Position numbers and translations under genes: made by a program. The notes beneath the pieces are model-generated. The model searched no databases. It was given only the letters and a program-made list of their open reading frames with translations, and was not told where the DNA came from. A stretch of 64,000 bases of DNA, from contig JALHQH010000064.1 in assembly GCA_022842065.1 (NCBI GenBank), forward strand, positions 1-64,000. The letters are read 5' to 3'. Below, in pieces: positions 25,145 to 34,296 of this stretch (positions are counted from its first letter, which is position 1; the number at the start of each line of letters is the position of its first letter). The stretch is from Caldilineaceae bacterium. Lineage in GTDB: Bacteria; Chloroflexota; Anaerolineae; Caldilineales; Caldilineaceae.

Positions 25145-28100
25145 ATGACACTTAAGATCCGCGCGCTAGGGGATTTTCAACTGACGATCAATGGTGAAGA
25201 TGTCACCAGCCGGCTCGACGCAACGCGCATCTATTTGCTGACCTACTTGGCGGATACCGGTCAACCGCAGCAACGCACCTACCTGGCTGAAATGCTCTGG
25301 CCGGAACGTCCCCCAGGCCAGGCGCGCGCCAATCTGCGCACGTTGCTAACGCGGCTGCGCCCCCTCCTCGGTGACTACTTGCACATTACGCCGGCGACGG
25401 TCGCCTTGCCGATAACAGAACGGGTGTGGTTTGATGTCCAGGCGTTTACGGCTTTGGCCGCGCCGGCGCAAGCGCTAGAGGATGAACAGGCGCGTCATCA
25501 AGCCCTCGCCGCGGCGGTTGCACTCTTTCAGGGCGATTTTCTGGCGACGCTGACCTGCTCAGGCAGCGATGTACTCGAAAGTTGGTTCATGACGCGGCGC
25601 CTCCAACTGCACGGACAGGCAGTGCAGGCGCTGCGGCCGTTGGTGCAAGCCCCCTACTTTGCGCGGGACGAACGCATTGCCTTTGCGCGCAAGCGTTTAA
25701 CATTGGAACCGCTGGATGAAGCGGCCTGTCGCAGCCTGATGGCGCTACTGGCCGAAAACGGGCAGCGCGATGAAGCGCTCTGGCACTTCCAACGCTACCA
25801 GCGCGAGCTGGCTGAGGTGTGGAGCAGTGCCACGCCCAGTGAAGGACTCATCATGCTGGCGGCCAAGATCCGATTGGGGATGGCCATCCACGCCGCTGAC
25901 GAAGTGGCGCATGAGCAAGCAGTAACACGTCAATCGATGGGACAATTGCCCCCGCCGCCGACCAAGGGCTCGTCGAACGCCGTCGCGACGCCACAGTCTA
26001 CCCCAACGGCGAACCACACCGCGACAACAGAGGAAACGCAGCAAGTCCTGTTCCGCCCGTTTCCGACACCGCTCAAACCACTCATTGGGCGCAGGCAAGA
26101 GTGGGAGCAGTTGATCCAGTGGTTGAACTTGGGTTACCGGCTCATTGCTGTTACCGGATTGGGGGGGATCGGCAAAAGTCACTTTGTGCAAACGGTGGTT
26201 GCGGCCGAGCAACCGCGTTGGCGCGCCGGTGCGCTCTATGTCGCGCTGCCGGAATTGGGGGGCGTTGCCGAAGCCGGCCGGCGCGTGCCAAATGAACAAC
26301 AACAAGCACAAACTGCGATTCTGTTGCTCTGCCAGGCCTTGGCAATGGCGCTCGAACTCCCGTTACAGAGTAGCCTGGGGTACACCGACCAGATTACGCA
26401 GACGCTTGCGCCTTATGTCGGTTGCCTTGTCCTCGACAACTTTGAACGCGTGTTGCCGGCGGCCCCTTTCCTGCAGACGTTGCTGGCCAGGGCTGGTGGA
26501 TTGACGGTCATTGTCTGCTCGCGCCAACCCCTGCGCTTAACGGCACAAGCCCAGATCGCGCTCAGCGGTTTGCCCCTGCAGGCGGCAGCACAAAAGGGCG
26601 CGCCGGCTAATGTCGCGCAGCGCGCCGCGGCGGCACAAGGGGAGGGCATGGCAGAGGAGCTCCTTGCGCTAAACCTAATCCGCCAGTACCCGGGGTTTCA
26701 GTTGCGCCAAGCGGACCAACCGCTCCTACGTGACATCTGTCAGGCTGTGCATGGGTTGCCCTTGGCGCTAGAGATGGTGCCGGCCCTCGTGCGCCACCTG
26801 CCGTTGCACGAAGTCGCCACCCAACTGCGCACCGCGCCGCTCACCTTAACGGCTAATTTTGCCGACTTGCCGGCGCAACACCGCTCGCTTTATACCCTCA
26901 TGGATGCCACCTTTATGGCGACGGCACAGCCGATGCAGGAAGCGCTGCTCTGTCTGGTTGTCTTTGCTGGACCATTCTCGGCAGAAGCGGCACGTTGTGT
27001 GATCAACCCCAATCAATTAGAGGCGTTACGCGCGCAAGGGTGGCTGGAAACCGTTGACGGGATACTCTTTACACTCCATCCCCTGGTGGCGGCCTTTGCA
27101 CGTAGTCTTTGTGTGGATCAACAGTGGGCGATGATCTACGCCCAAGCCCGCCGCGCTCATGCCGACTACTATGCCAAATTGGTTGACGGCCACCACTTTT
27201 TCCAAAACCCACACTATACAGCAGGTACGATCTGGTTGCGCCAACATTTTGCGGAGATTACCACGGCCTGTCAGACCTTCTTAGCGGAAACCCCAGCAGC
27301 GGCCGTGCCACTGTTACATGTAATTGCAATGTATGGCCATCACTTTGGGGATCAACAGACCGTGCATCACTGGCTGCGCCAAGGCTTAGATAAACTGCCT
27401 ACGACTTTGCCGGCCCGTTTTCGTTTGTTATTAGACTATGTTGCCTGCACCACCGAATTGCGCGATGTGGCTGCCGCCAACACTGCGTTATTAGAAGCGC
27501 GCACCTATGCGGCTGATCAAGATGACCAAGCGGCGTTGCTTGCGCTCTATGAACGGCTGGCGTGGGCCGCCCATACCGATTACGCCGCCGACAGCCCACA
27601 ACGGCGTCTAGAGGGGCGACATTACTTTTCACAAGGGCTGGCGCTGGCGAAAACAATGGGGGATCAGCCACAGGTTGTGAATATGTTGGCGCACCGGGCC
27701 TTTTTTGCCTGTTGGGATCCGGCTGGTTATCCGCAGGCGCAGGCCGATCTGCAACAGGCCCTGACCATTGCCCATCAGCTTGGGCAACCGGGGGTACTGG
27801 GGATTGTCTATAAAATCTTGACCTACGTCGAGTTCGCCGCCGGCCACTTGGCGCTAGCCCAGCGCTATGGTGAACGGGCGATGCAACTACTCGCCGCGGA
27901 AGGAGGTATGCTGATGACCCTCGGTTGGCTCTATATGGAGCGTAGCCAGATCGCATTGGCACAACGCGATACGCCGGTCGCGCTGCACTATCTCACCCTG
28001 GCCGGCGAAATCTTTCGTCCGGTCGCGTACGAAGCAGGGTTGACCCAATGCCACACCCTGCTGGGCATTGTGGCCCTGTTAGCGGGGGATCTCGCCACGG

Positions 28101-28423
28101 CCGAGAGTTACTGGTTACGCGCCTATCGGGCAGTCCAACAGATGACACAACAGGATAAACTCACGGTGACCCTAACGCTAGGGATTGGGGTGACCCAGTT
28201 GCTCAACGGTGATCCACTGCTTGGTACACAACTCGTGGCAGTGGCCCGATCGCAATATGATGAGAAAGCCTTTCACTGGGTCGCACCGGAGCAAAAGCTG
28301 ATGGCCTATCTGTTGGAGCGGGCGGTGGCTGAGATCGAACTGCTTGCGCTGCCGCCCGTTTTTGTTGATGTGAAAGTCGCGACACAGTCGCTCCTGTTAT
28401 TGGCGGGGGCAAACATGTCCTAG
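25145..28423 (+). CDS. BTAD-domain/AAA ATPase/TPR transcriptional regulator (AfsR/MalT-like)
   Basis: A 1092-residue signal-transduction protein. Residues 1-100 form an OmpR-type winged helix (LGDFQLTINGEDVT through LRTLLTRLRPLLGD), followed by a BTAD domain (about 100-245). A STAND-type ATPase starts near 325, with Walker A TGLGGIGKS (337-345) and a Walker B-like CLVLDNFERVL. The C-terminal half (about 640-1060) is helical TPR-like repeats. There is no terminal LuxR domain. An extended -10 (TGGTAGAAT at 25088-25096) lies upstream. Its stop codon TAG lies in the CTAG end of a 170-bp mobile element. Confidence 0.88.
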   Translation: MTLKIRALGDFQLTINGEDVTSRLDATRIYLLTYLADTGQPQQRTYLAEMLWPERPPGQARANLRTLLTRLRPLLGDYLHITPATVALPITERVWFDVQAFTALAAPAQALEDEQARHQALAAAVALFQGDFLATLTCSGSDVLESWFMTRRLQLHGQAVQALRPLVQAPYFARDERIAFARKRLTLEPLDEAACRSLMALLAENGQRDEALWHFQRYQRELAEVWSSATPSEGLIMLAAKIRLGMAIHAADEVAHEQAVTRQSMGQLPPPPTKGSSNAVATPQSTPTANHTATTEETQQVLFRPFPTPLKPLIGRRQEWEQLIQWLNLGYRLIAVTGLGGIGKSHFVQTVVAAEQPRWRAGALYVALPELGGVAEAGRRVPNEQQQAQTAILLLCQALAMALELPLQSSLGYTDQITQTLAPYVGCLVLDNFERVLPAAPFLQTLLARAGGLTVIVCSRQPLRLTAQAQIALSGLPLQAAAQKGAPANVAQRAAAAQGEGMAEELLALNLIRQYPGFQLRQADQPLLRDICQAVHGLPLALEMVPALVRHLPLHEVATQLRTAPLTLTANFADLPAQHRSLYTLMDATFMATAQPMQEALLCLVVFAGPFSAEAARCVINPNQLEALRAQGWLETVDGILFTLHPLVAAFARSLCVDQQWAMIYAQARRAHADYYAKLVDGHHFFQNPHYTAGTIWLRQHFAEITTACQTFLAETPAAAVPLLHVIAMYGHHFGDQQTVHHWLRQGLDKLPTTLPARFRLLLDYVACTTELRDVAAANTALLEARTYAADQDDQAALLALYERLAWAAHTDYAADSPQRRLEGRHYFSQGLALAKTMGDQPQVVNMLAHRAFFACWDPAGYPQAQADLQQALTIAHQLGQPGVLGIVYKILTYVEFAAGHLALAQRYGERAMQLLAAEGGMLMTLGWLYMERSQIALAQRDTPVALHYLTLAGEIFRPVAYEAGLTQCHTLLGIVALLAGDLATAESYWLRAYRAVQQMTQQDKLTVTLTLGIGVTQLLNGDPLLGTQLVAVARSQYDEKAFHWVAPEQKLMAYLLERAVAEIELLALPPVFVDVKVATQSLLLLAGANMS

Positions 28424-28589
28424 TACAGTGTCAACGAAATTTTGCTGGTTTAGAACCCCACCCTAACCCTCCCCAGTTTGGGGAGGGAACAGTCACGCCA
28501 CCACCGGAGATCACGGCTCCTCCCCCAATCTGGGGGAGGCTGGGAGGGGGTAAATCTAAACTAGCATAACTTACCTGACACTGTCCTAG
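28420..28589. mobile_element. 170-bp CTAG-ended MITE-like element, copy 2
   Basis: It starts CTAGTACAGTGTCA and ends TGACACTGTCCTAG. The first and last 32 bases pair with about eight mismatches. The core (CCCTAACCCTCCCCAG, GGGGAGGGAAC, CACGGCTCCTCCCCCA, GGGAGGGGGTA) is closely similar to the 3479-3648 copy and the length is identical. The terminal repeats of the two copies differ in sequence although the cores match. The left CTAG contains the stop codon of the upstream regulator gene. Confidence 0.72.
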
Positions 28590-28730
28590 TGCATCATCCA
28601 GGCTTAAATTTCGGTACAGGCGGCTCCATTCGCCCGAATTTTTAGTGTAGATGAGGTACTAGATGCATCAGTTGCGGGTAGACCATTTTACTACCTGCAA
28701 TGGCCTACCCGCAACCTGATCAACAATCTA

Positions 28731-28782
28731 GGGCGCGTCCAAAGAAAAGGGGGACGTTAGCCCCCAAATCTGGGACGCACCC
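28731..28782. mobile_element. 52-bp miniature element with ISKra4-like ends and 9-bp target duplication
   Basis: It begins GGGCGCGTCC and ends GGACGCACCC; inward both ends continue into purine-rich runs as in the terminal repeats of the element at 56473-57900. It is flanked by AACAATCTA at 28722-28730 and again at 28783-28791, a 9-bp direct repeat. The matching ends and target duplication indicate that it was mobilised in trans by a related transposase. Confidence 0.75.
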
Positions 28783-28788
28783 AACAAT

Positions 28789-31700
28789 CTACCGCAACGG
28801 TCGGATCCGCCACTGCTGGTGCGTGCCACGGCTACAGGTGTATTGACTAACGTTGGCGCCATTTTCCGTACTGACATAGGCCACATCCAGACATTTGCCA
28901 CTGTTGACGTTGACCATTTGGACGACACCGCCCCCCAAGGGTTCCAACCGCCACTGTTGGGCCGGGCCGCCATGACAGGCCCACTGTTGGACATTGGCCA
29001 TCTCTGCTGTACTCCCGCCACTCACATCCAGGCACTTGCCACTGTGTACGGCAACTAACTGATAGCCGCCACCGGTGAGCGGTTCAATTCGCCACCGTTG
29101 ATTGGTGCCGCCGTTGTAATTCCACTGTTGTACATTGCCACCATTGCTGGCCGAGCGCCCCGCGACATCCAACGCTTTGTTGCTATGAACAGCGATGAGA
29201 CTAACCGACCCGTTATAGTACACCTCGGCCAGTTGCAAATCATCAACGTAGAGAACGCCGGTTCCTTGGCCCATACGCCAGATGCCGATTTCGGCAGAGG
29301 TAGCCGTCGGTCCCGTGACAAAGAAGAGGCTCACTTCGGTATAGCCAGTGGCGTTGACCCTGGCCGCTTGATTCAGGGTGGTTACTTCCACACCGCCATG
29401 ATTTTTGACATAGAGATAGCCGCTATTATTCGTACTCCCCGCTTTGAGAAACGCACGGGCGCGGTAAGTTGTATTCGGCTTTAGCCCATAGACCCCCTGC
29501 CAGAGGATACGGTTATCCCCAATCATCTGCATGGCGTAGCTCCCGCCACGAACATTGGTACTCTGCACAGCAACGCCGGTGCTGCGGCCCCAATTGTTGT
29601 TGCTCCCCGTTTCAAAACCCCCATCCAGCACGCGGTTCTTCACCAGATTATCATTGGTGATCTTCACCACCGATTCCATACCGGGATCGGACACGAGGTG
29701 GAGACAACTGTTATCCCAATCTCTGGCGATCAACCAGGGGTGGGTAACATAGGTGATCATATTGAACTTATGTCCCGGCGCCAACGTGCCATAACTTTGG
29801 CGTTGGCCATTGTAATTCAGCCAAAAGAGTTCCAGCCACTCATTTGACTCATTCTGCAATTGGAAACGCATGGGCGTCGTTGCACTGATCGAGCGCGCGG
29901 TTCCTTCCAGCTCACAGCGGTTGTTACCAGAGACGTTGAACTGAAGGGTTAAGGCCGCCCCCAATGCCCCGCCGGCGTTATCGGTGCCGTAGGTGGTCAT
30001 CGCCAGCGTATGGAGACCATCGGCAAAGGCATAGGGTGCATAGTCGCCGTTGGCGACCCCAGCCAACGCATAGTTGACATTGTTGTCAATATGCGTCCAA
30101 CTGCCCCCATTGAGATCAAATTTTACACTTTCCACTGCGCCCACGGTGTTAACACGGACGGAAAGATTGCGGGTGCCGATTTCGTCGATGTTGATCACAG
30201 CCCCGTCAAAGAGCGGTTGCAGATCGCGGTCGGTGTCGGCATCGACCAGCGTCACCTGGTTGATCGCGGCGGTGCAGCTGCCGTTACCGTTGCTGCTGCC
30301 GAAGTCGCTGCTGTTCCAGCTCACCGAGTTCCAGCTGACACTATTCCAGCTCACCGAGTTCCAACTAACCGAATTCCAACTGACACTGTTCCAACTGACC
30401 GAGTTCCAGCTCACACTGTTCCAACTGACACTGCCCCAGGTCACCGGATTGTTGCCCGTCCAGAGCAGTTGGCTGGCCTGCAAATTCGTGTTGGCACTTT
30501 GCGTGCTGCTGCCGTTGACGGCATTGTAGATGTCGAGATAGCCGGCCCCAGTCGAACAGCTTTCACCCCGGCTGAAGGGTTGCGCCGTTGCTTGTAGCCG
30601 ATACTTGACCTGATCCGGCGTTAGATTCGGCTCATCTTCCAGCAGCAGCGCCACCGCACCGGAGACAACCCCCGCGGCCATCGAAGTGCCGGACATCTTG
30701 TAATAATTGTAGGTGTCGGGCGCGGGCAGGCGGTTGTCGGGATGGGCCCAGGTGAGATTGTTGTCGTCACCGGAGAGGGGCGCGACAATGTTGGTCCCTG
30801 GGGCTACGATGTCAGGCTTAAAGAAGCCGTCCGCCGTCATGCCATAGGCAGAGAAAGCGGGCAGGGTATCATCGCTGATGGCGGTGGTGCCTTTGTCATC
30901 CGCCGCGCCCACGGTGATCACAAAGGGATCATTGGCCGGGGGATAGAGACGCTGTTTGCCGCCGTTGCCCGCCGAGACGACCACGACAATCTTGTTGAAC
31001 CAGAGCACTTCCAGCGCCGCGCTGAGGGCGCTCTCATGATAGGACTCGTTGATGCGGCTATTGAGCGACAGGTTGACGACTTTGATGTTATAGAGGGCGT
31101 GGTTCTCATAGATCCACTGCAAGCCGGCCAATACCCCCGAAGTCGTGCCATAGCCCCAGTCATCCATCACCTTGACATCGACCAGCTTTGCTTCCGGCGC
31201 CACCCCGACATAGCGTTGGCTGGAAGCCTGCCCCAAACCGGCGATTGTCCCTGCGACATGGGTGCCGTGGCCATAGAAATCATCGGGGCTGAGGGTATCC
31301 GGGGTGAAGTTGACACGTGTGATGACGCGGCTATTGCTATTGTAATCATTCAGGTCAGAATGGGGTGAGATGCCGCTATCAACCACCGCCACGGTCACAC
31401 CGTTGCCGCGACGATAGGGGGCGACATTCCAAAGGGCATCGGCCCGAATCGCTTTGGCATAGGTGCTTTGCAACGCCCCCAGGTTGATACAACGGTAGGC
31501 GCAATCCACTGCCGCGGCATCGACCTGATTCAACAGCTCCTCTTTGGAAGGTACGGTGGCGTTCGCAGTGGCGGCACCCTCTAAATTTGCCACCAGGGGC
31601 AGATAGAGTTGATGGTTACGGCCCGTCTGCTCGATGGTAGGCACAAACGCGATGGTGATGAGATCAAGATAGAAGCGGGCATCCATGCTCATGCCGGCAG

Positions 31701-32508
31701 CGGTGACCAGCCGTAGCGTCGTCTGCGCCGCACGGTAGGCGGCCAAGTCATAGGTCGCGTGCTGGATCTGATCATCAGTGGCGGGGCCGGCCCAACGGGT
31801 GAGTTCGCCCCAGGTCGCGCCCCCATCCGTCGAGAGTTCCAACGCCACATAATCGGTTTCCGTGGTGAAACTCTTGCGGCGATAGGAAACACTCAGTTGG
31901 GCCGCCTCGGCCTGGGCCAAGTCCACCTGGCGCATCACCCCTTTACCGGCACCTTGGAGGCGCAAGCCTTGTAACGCCCCACCCCAAAACGGGGTAACCG
32001 CGACGTCGCCTTGGTCGGCCCCATCGGCCTCCCCTAATTCGGACCAATCCCCGTGCCAGGTGGCCGTGCCGTCACTCCCCGCATAGGTAACAGCCGCAAA
32101 GTCATCTTGGATCACCAGCGCGCCCGGCAAGCTGCTCTGCTGGCTTACCACTGGTGCATCGAGGGCTACCCAGCGCACAGCTGGGCTTTGGGCCAGTGGC
32201 GGGATCGCCTTCGCCGCCAGCGTCGCCGCAAAGGCATTGATCAGCGGCAGTTGCCGCGTGATCCGGCCACCGTTGGCGAGGACAAGTTGCTCAGCCCTGT
32301 CATCAATGTGCTGCTTCTGAACCACGACAGCGACGACTTCATCCGGTGCCTCAGCGGCAAGTTGCAGCAAATAGGACTGTGCATGCACCTGCCCCAGCGG
32401 ACGCGCCGCCGTACCCAGGGGGAGTAACAATGAAGCAATTAGGACAAAGAGACAAAGTTGCTGCAAGCGGCCCCTTGTTTCATTAGAGCGTGGAAACCAG
32501 TTTCTCAT
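28789..32508 (-). CDS. Secreted subtilisin-family (S8) protease with ricin-type lectin domain
   Basis: A 1239-residue exported protease. A signal peptide (about 18-43) is followed by a pro-region, a jelly-roll-like insert (about 130-290) and an internal LYLPLVANL. The S8 triad is D377 (VAVVDSGIS), H414 (GHGTHVAG) and S609 (SGTSMAAG), with N515 in VSAGNGG. After the catalytic domain come seven WNSVS repeats (about 691-735), a CBM4/9-like domain (RVLDGGFETGSNNNWG onward) and a C-terminal ricin-type beta-trefoil with three QxW elements (NQRWRIEPL, AQQWRLEPL, HQQWRIRPL). It probably degrades protein while binding polysaccharide. The stop codon lies seven bases from the 52-bp element. Confidence 0.94.
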   Translation of the reverse strand: MRNWFPRSNETRGRLQQLCLFVLIASLLLPLGTAARPLGQVHAQSYLLQLAAEAPDEVVAVVVQKQHIDDRAEQLVLANGGRITRQLPLINAFAATLAAKAIPPLAQSPAVRWVALDAPVVSQQSSLPGALVIQDDFAAVTYAGSDGTATWHGDWSELGEADGADQGDVAVTPFWGGALQGLRLQGAGKGVMRQVDLAQAEAAQLSVSYRRKSFTTETDYVALELSTDGGATWGELTRWAGPATDDQIQHATYDLAAYRAAQTTLRLVTAAGMSMDARFYLDLITIAFVPTIEQTGRNHQLYLPLVANLEGAATANATVPSKEELLNQVDAAAVDCAYRCINLGALQSTYAKAIRADALWNVAPYRRGNGVTVAVVDSGISPHSDLNDYNSNSRVITRVNFTPDTLSPDDFYGHGTHVAGTIAGLGQASSQRYVGVAPEAKLVDVKVMDDWGYGTTSGVLAGLQWIYENHALYNIKVVNLSLNSRINESYHESALSAALEVLWFNKIVVVVSAGNGGKQRLYPPANDPFVITVGAADDKGTTAISDDTLPAFSAYGMTADGFFKPDIVAPGTNIVAPLSGDDNNLTWAHPDNRLPAPDTYNYYKMSGTSMAAGVVSGAVALLLEDEPNLTPDQVKYRLQATAQPFSRGESCSTGAGYLDIYNAVNGSSTQSANTNLQASQLLWTGNNPVTWGSVSWNSVSWNSVSWNSVSWNSVSWNSVSWNSVSWNSVSWNSSDFGSSNGNGSCTAAINQVTLVDADTDRDLQPLFDGAVINIDEIGTRNLSVRVNTVGAVESVKFDLNGGSWTHIDNNVNYALAGVANGDYAPYAFADGLHTLAMTTYGTDNAGGALGAALTLQFNVSGNNRCELEGTARSISATTPMRFQLQNESNEWLELFWLNYNGQRQSYGTLAPGHKFNMITYVTHPWLIARDWDNSCLHLVSDPGMESVVKITNDNLVKNRVLDGGFETGSNNNWGRSTGVAVQSTNVRGGSYAMQMIGDNRILWQGVYGLKPNTTYRARAFLKAGSTNNSGYLYVKNHGGVEVTTLNQAARVNATGYTEVSLFFVTGPTATSAEIGIWRMGQGTGVLYVDDLQLAEVYYNGSVSLIAVHSNKALDVAGRSASNGGNVQQWNYNGGTNQRWRIEPLTGGGYQLVAVHSGKCLDVSGGSTAEMANVQQWACHGGPAQQWRLEPLGGGVVQMVNVNSGKCLDVAYVSTENGANVSQYTCSRGTHQQWRIRPLR
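30309..30443 (-). repeat. 15-bp tandem repeat encoding WNSVS units
   Basis: Nine consecutive 15-base units inside the subtilase gene encode WGSVS, seven WNSVS and WNSSD. Third-position differences alternate between units, so the repeat is old enough to have diverged silently while the peptide stayed constant. Such linkers are known downstream of S8 domains in Chloroflexota and Actinobacteria. Confidence 0.88.
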
Positions 32509-33283
32509 ATTAACCCCTCTCTAGCGAATCTGTTCTCCCGCGCCTGCGACCTTGTGGTGCGTTGGCCTGCTGCCAATCGGGGATCAAGGTGTGGCGTAGT
32601 ATGATCTGGTTGGCACCGTCTGGTCGGCATCGTCGTGTGAGAACATAAATGACAAAATTTATCTGTAGAACTGGAAAGCAGTCTAACAAAGCAGGGGCTT
32701 CTTCTGCGCTTCTATCCGGGCTTCTGCCCAGTTGGCCTAACGGCGAATTAATGGAATTTGTGATAGGCGCATTGATGGAGGCAGATGGAACAATTGGCGA
32801 TCAAGCAACCAAATTATGCAAGGCTTGACCGTTGTTACCGCTGGTAGAGAGCTGCCTGCCGGGGCGTAAGGACTGTCCATATGGCGTCAGCCAGACCTTA
32901 CTTTGCCGTTTGGCAGCAAGAGGTCAATAGTTTATGGAGTATTATTTAACAGATATATTGCTCTCATTAGAATTTCATTTTTGTAATCTTTGCTAATAAA
33001 ACGTACTTATGTTGATTTTCTGACTTGGGAAGAAATAAAGATTAGTTTTTCTTGCTTGTACACCTGTAGATTAGGCGAAGGTGGCAGCGTCGCGCTGGTG
33101 CATTTGTGCATACTTGTTTCATTTGCTTGTGATTCGTTTTTATAACCTGACACGCTAGAAGCGCCAATAGAAGCGCTAGCGAAGCGTTATCTCTGCTAAA
33201 CTCTCTGTGCATGGCGCGCCTGGTGCCTTGGCCACTACACATAAAGGGATGATCGACGCAAGCGCGATATAAAGGGGAAGCAC
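32509..33283. other. Gene-free region
   Basis: The 775 bases upstream of the subtilase (minus) and the zinc-ribbon gene (plus) hold no frame that looks coding. Base composition falls towards AT around 32930-33050. The promoters of both flanking genes should lie here, but no confident element was recognised. Confidence 0.6.
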
Positions 33284-33532
33284 ATGAGTATGTACACCAA
33301 CGGGGAACATCGAGGAAACAACGAACAGACAGGCGCGTTTCTATGGCAACGCAATACGCTGCGGAAACCACAAGTGATCTGTGCTTGGTGTCAGCAGTTG
33401 TGCAACGATAGTGGGCAATGGCATCACCGCGCCGTGGATCAGCATGAGCTTGCCGCCAGTGATTACAGCCACGGTATCTGCCCGACGTGTGTGAAGCAGT
33501 TTTTTGGCGACGTCGGCAGCCGGCGCGGTTAG
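33284..33532 (+). CDS. Small zinc-ribbon-like protein
   Basis: An 82-residue protein with two CxxC knuckles, C33/C36 (ICAWCQQL) and C66/C69 (SHGICPTCVKQFF). The pattern ICxWC-x29-SHGICPxC matches the short domain often found at the C-terminus of PAS/GAF sensor proteins and response regulators, here as a stand-alone protein. The separating WHHRAVDQHEL also fits. It probably binds zinc; partner unknown. AAAGGGGAAG precedes the ATG. Confidence 0.75.
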   Translation: MSMYTNGEHRGNNEQTGAFLWQRNTLRKPQVICAWCQQLCNDSGQWHHRAVDQHELAASDYSHGICPTCVKQFFGDVGSRRG

Positions 33533-33543
33533 GGCTTACACAA

Positions 33544-33594
33544 CCTCATCCCCTAGCCCCTTCACCACATTGGTGAAAGGGCTAGGGAATGAGG
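33544..33594. terminator. 24-bp imperfect hairpin after the zinc-ribbon gene
   Basis: Positions 33544-33567 pair with 33571-33594 with two mismatches, about 12 bases after the stop codon. No T-run follows. Confidence 0.6.
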
Positions 33595-33709
33595 CCAAAG
33601 CGATGTAACGCGTAAATAGTTCTGCGTTGTTCACTGCCGCTTTGGCCAAATATGTTGCAATGATGATGGGTTGCAGTTGACATAAAGGAGGAGAATAGAA
33701 GAAAGGGCA

Positions 33710-33790
33710 CTTCAGGTGCTAGTGGCACAGGTGCAAGCGCGGCTGTTGGATCCCTGCGCGGTGGTGGAGCAGTTGCTGCATCAGAAGTAG
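33710..33790 (+). pseudogene. Detached copy of the meaB 3' end
   Basis: The frame reads LQVLVAQVQARLLDPCAVVE then QLLHQK and a stop, against IQALVEQVQARRLDPYAAAE then QLLRQNVAS in the intact MeaB at 23988-25004. The DNA similarity continues beyond the stop (CATGATT ... AAAACGCTGC), so the duplicated unit included intergenic sequence. There is no upstream GTPase sequence. It is more diverged than the subtilase tail copy. Confidence 0.8.
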
Positions 33791-33813
33791 ATCCATGATT
33801 ATTTATCGTGCCG

Positions 33814-34050
33814 TCACTTTGAAAACGCTGCGGTTAATCGGCTGCAACGAAGCTGTAATTCTTCTCCGACCACCTGCGCTTCCAGTTTCACCGTTTGGGG
33901 TGTCGCATCAAGCGCGTAGATCGACGCAAGCGCCTCGTAAAAGAGTGGCGCTTCCAGTTCGCCCATCTCTTTGGTTTCGCGGTCGATAAAGTCATTAATG
34001 AGCTGGCCAAAATCCTCGGCATTCATCTCGGTCAGGCGTTGTTCTTTCAT
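33814..34050 (-). CDS. Small hypothetical protein
   Basis: A 78-residue, mostly helical acidic protein (MKEQRLTEMNAEDFGQLIND start). AGGAGAGGC lies just upstream of the ATG, which supports translation. It resembles small antitoxin-like or regulatory proteins in size and charge, but no toxin is adjacent and no family is recognised. Its 3' end overlaps sequence that follows the meaB tail copy. Confidence 0.6.
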   Translation of the reverse strand: MKEQRLTEMNAEDFGQLINDFIDRETKEMGELEAPLFYEALASIYALDATPQTVKLEAQVVGEELQLRCSRLTAAFSK

Positions 34051-34296
34051 TGCCTCTCCTATCTATAGGTTAATAAGTTCACCACCAATCAGAGCACATA
34101 GTCGATATCGTTTGCTATCTGCGTAAAATTTGCAATTTGGCTATACCTAGCTCCAACCTGAAGATCTACTTCTGAATTATGCTTCCAAAAACTGATCGTG
34201 ATACACTAGCCATGAGCAGAGGAGTTTGTGAACTAGAGGCAGCCAAGATCTAATAAAAGTAATTGTTTCGAATAGCAATTGCTGGTGAAGTTTCAT

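Noticed and set aside
30309..30443. Regularly spaced repeats as a possible CRISPR array
   Set aside because: Units are contiguous 15-mers without spacers and lie in frame within a protein gene; no cas genes are present.
30074..30597. Long open frames on the plus strand opposite the WNSVS repeat of the second subtilase
   Set aside because: They are created by the antisense of the 15-bp repeat and have repetitive FQLTE-type peptides without initiation signals.
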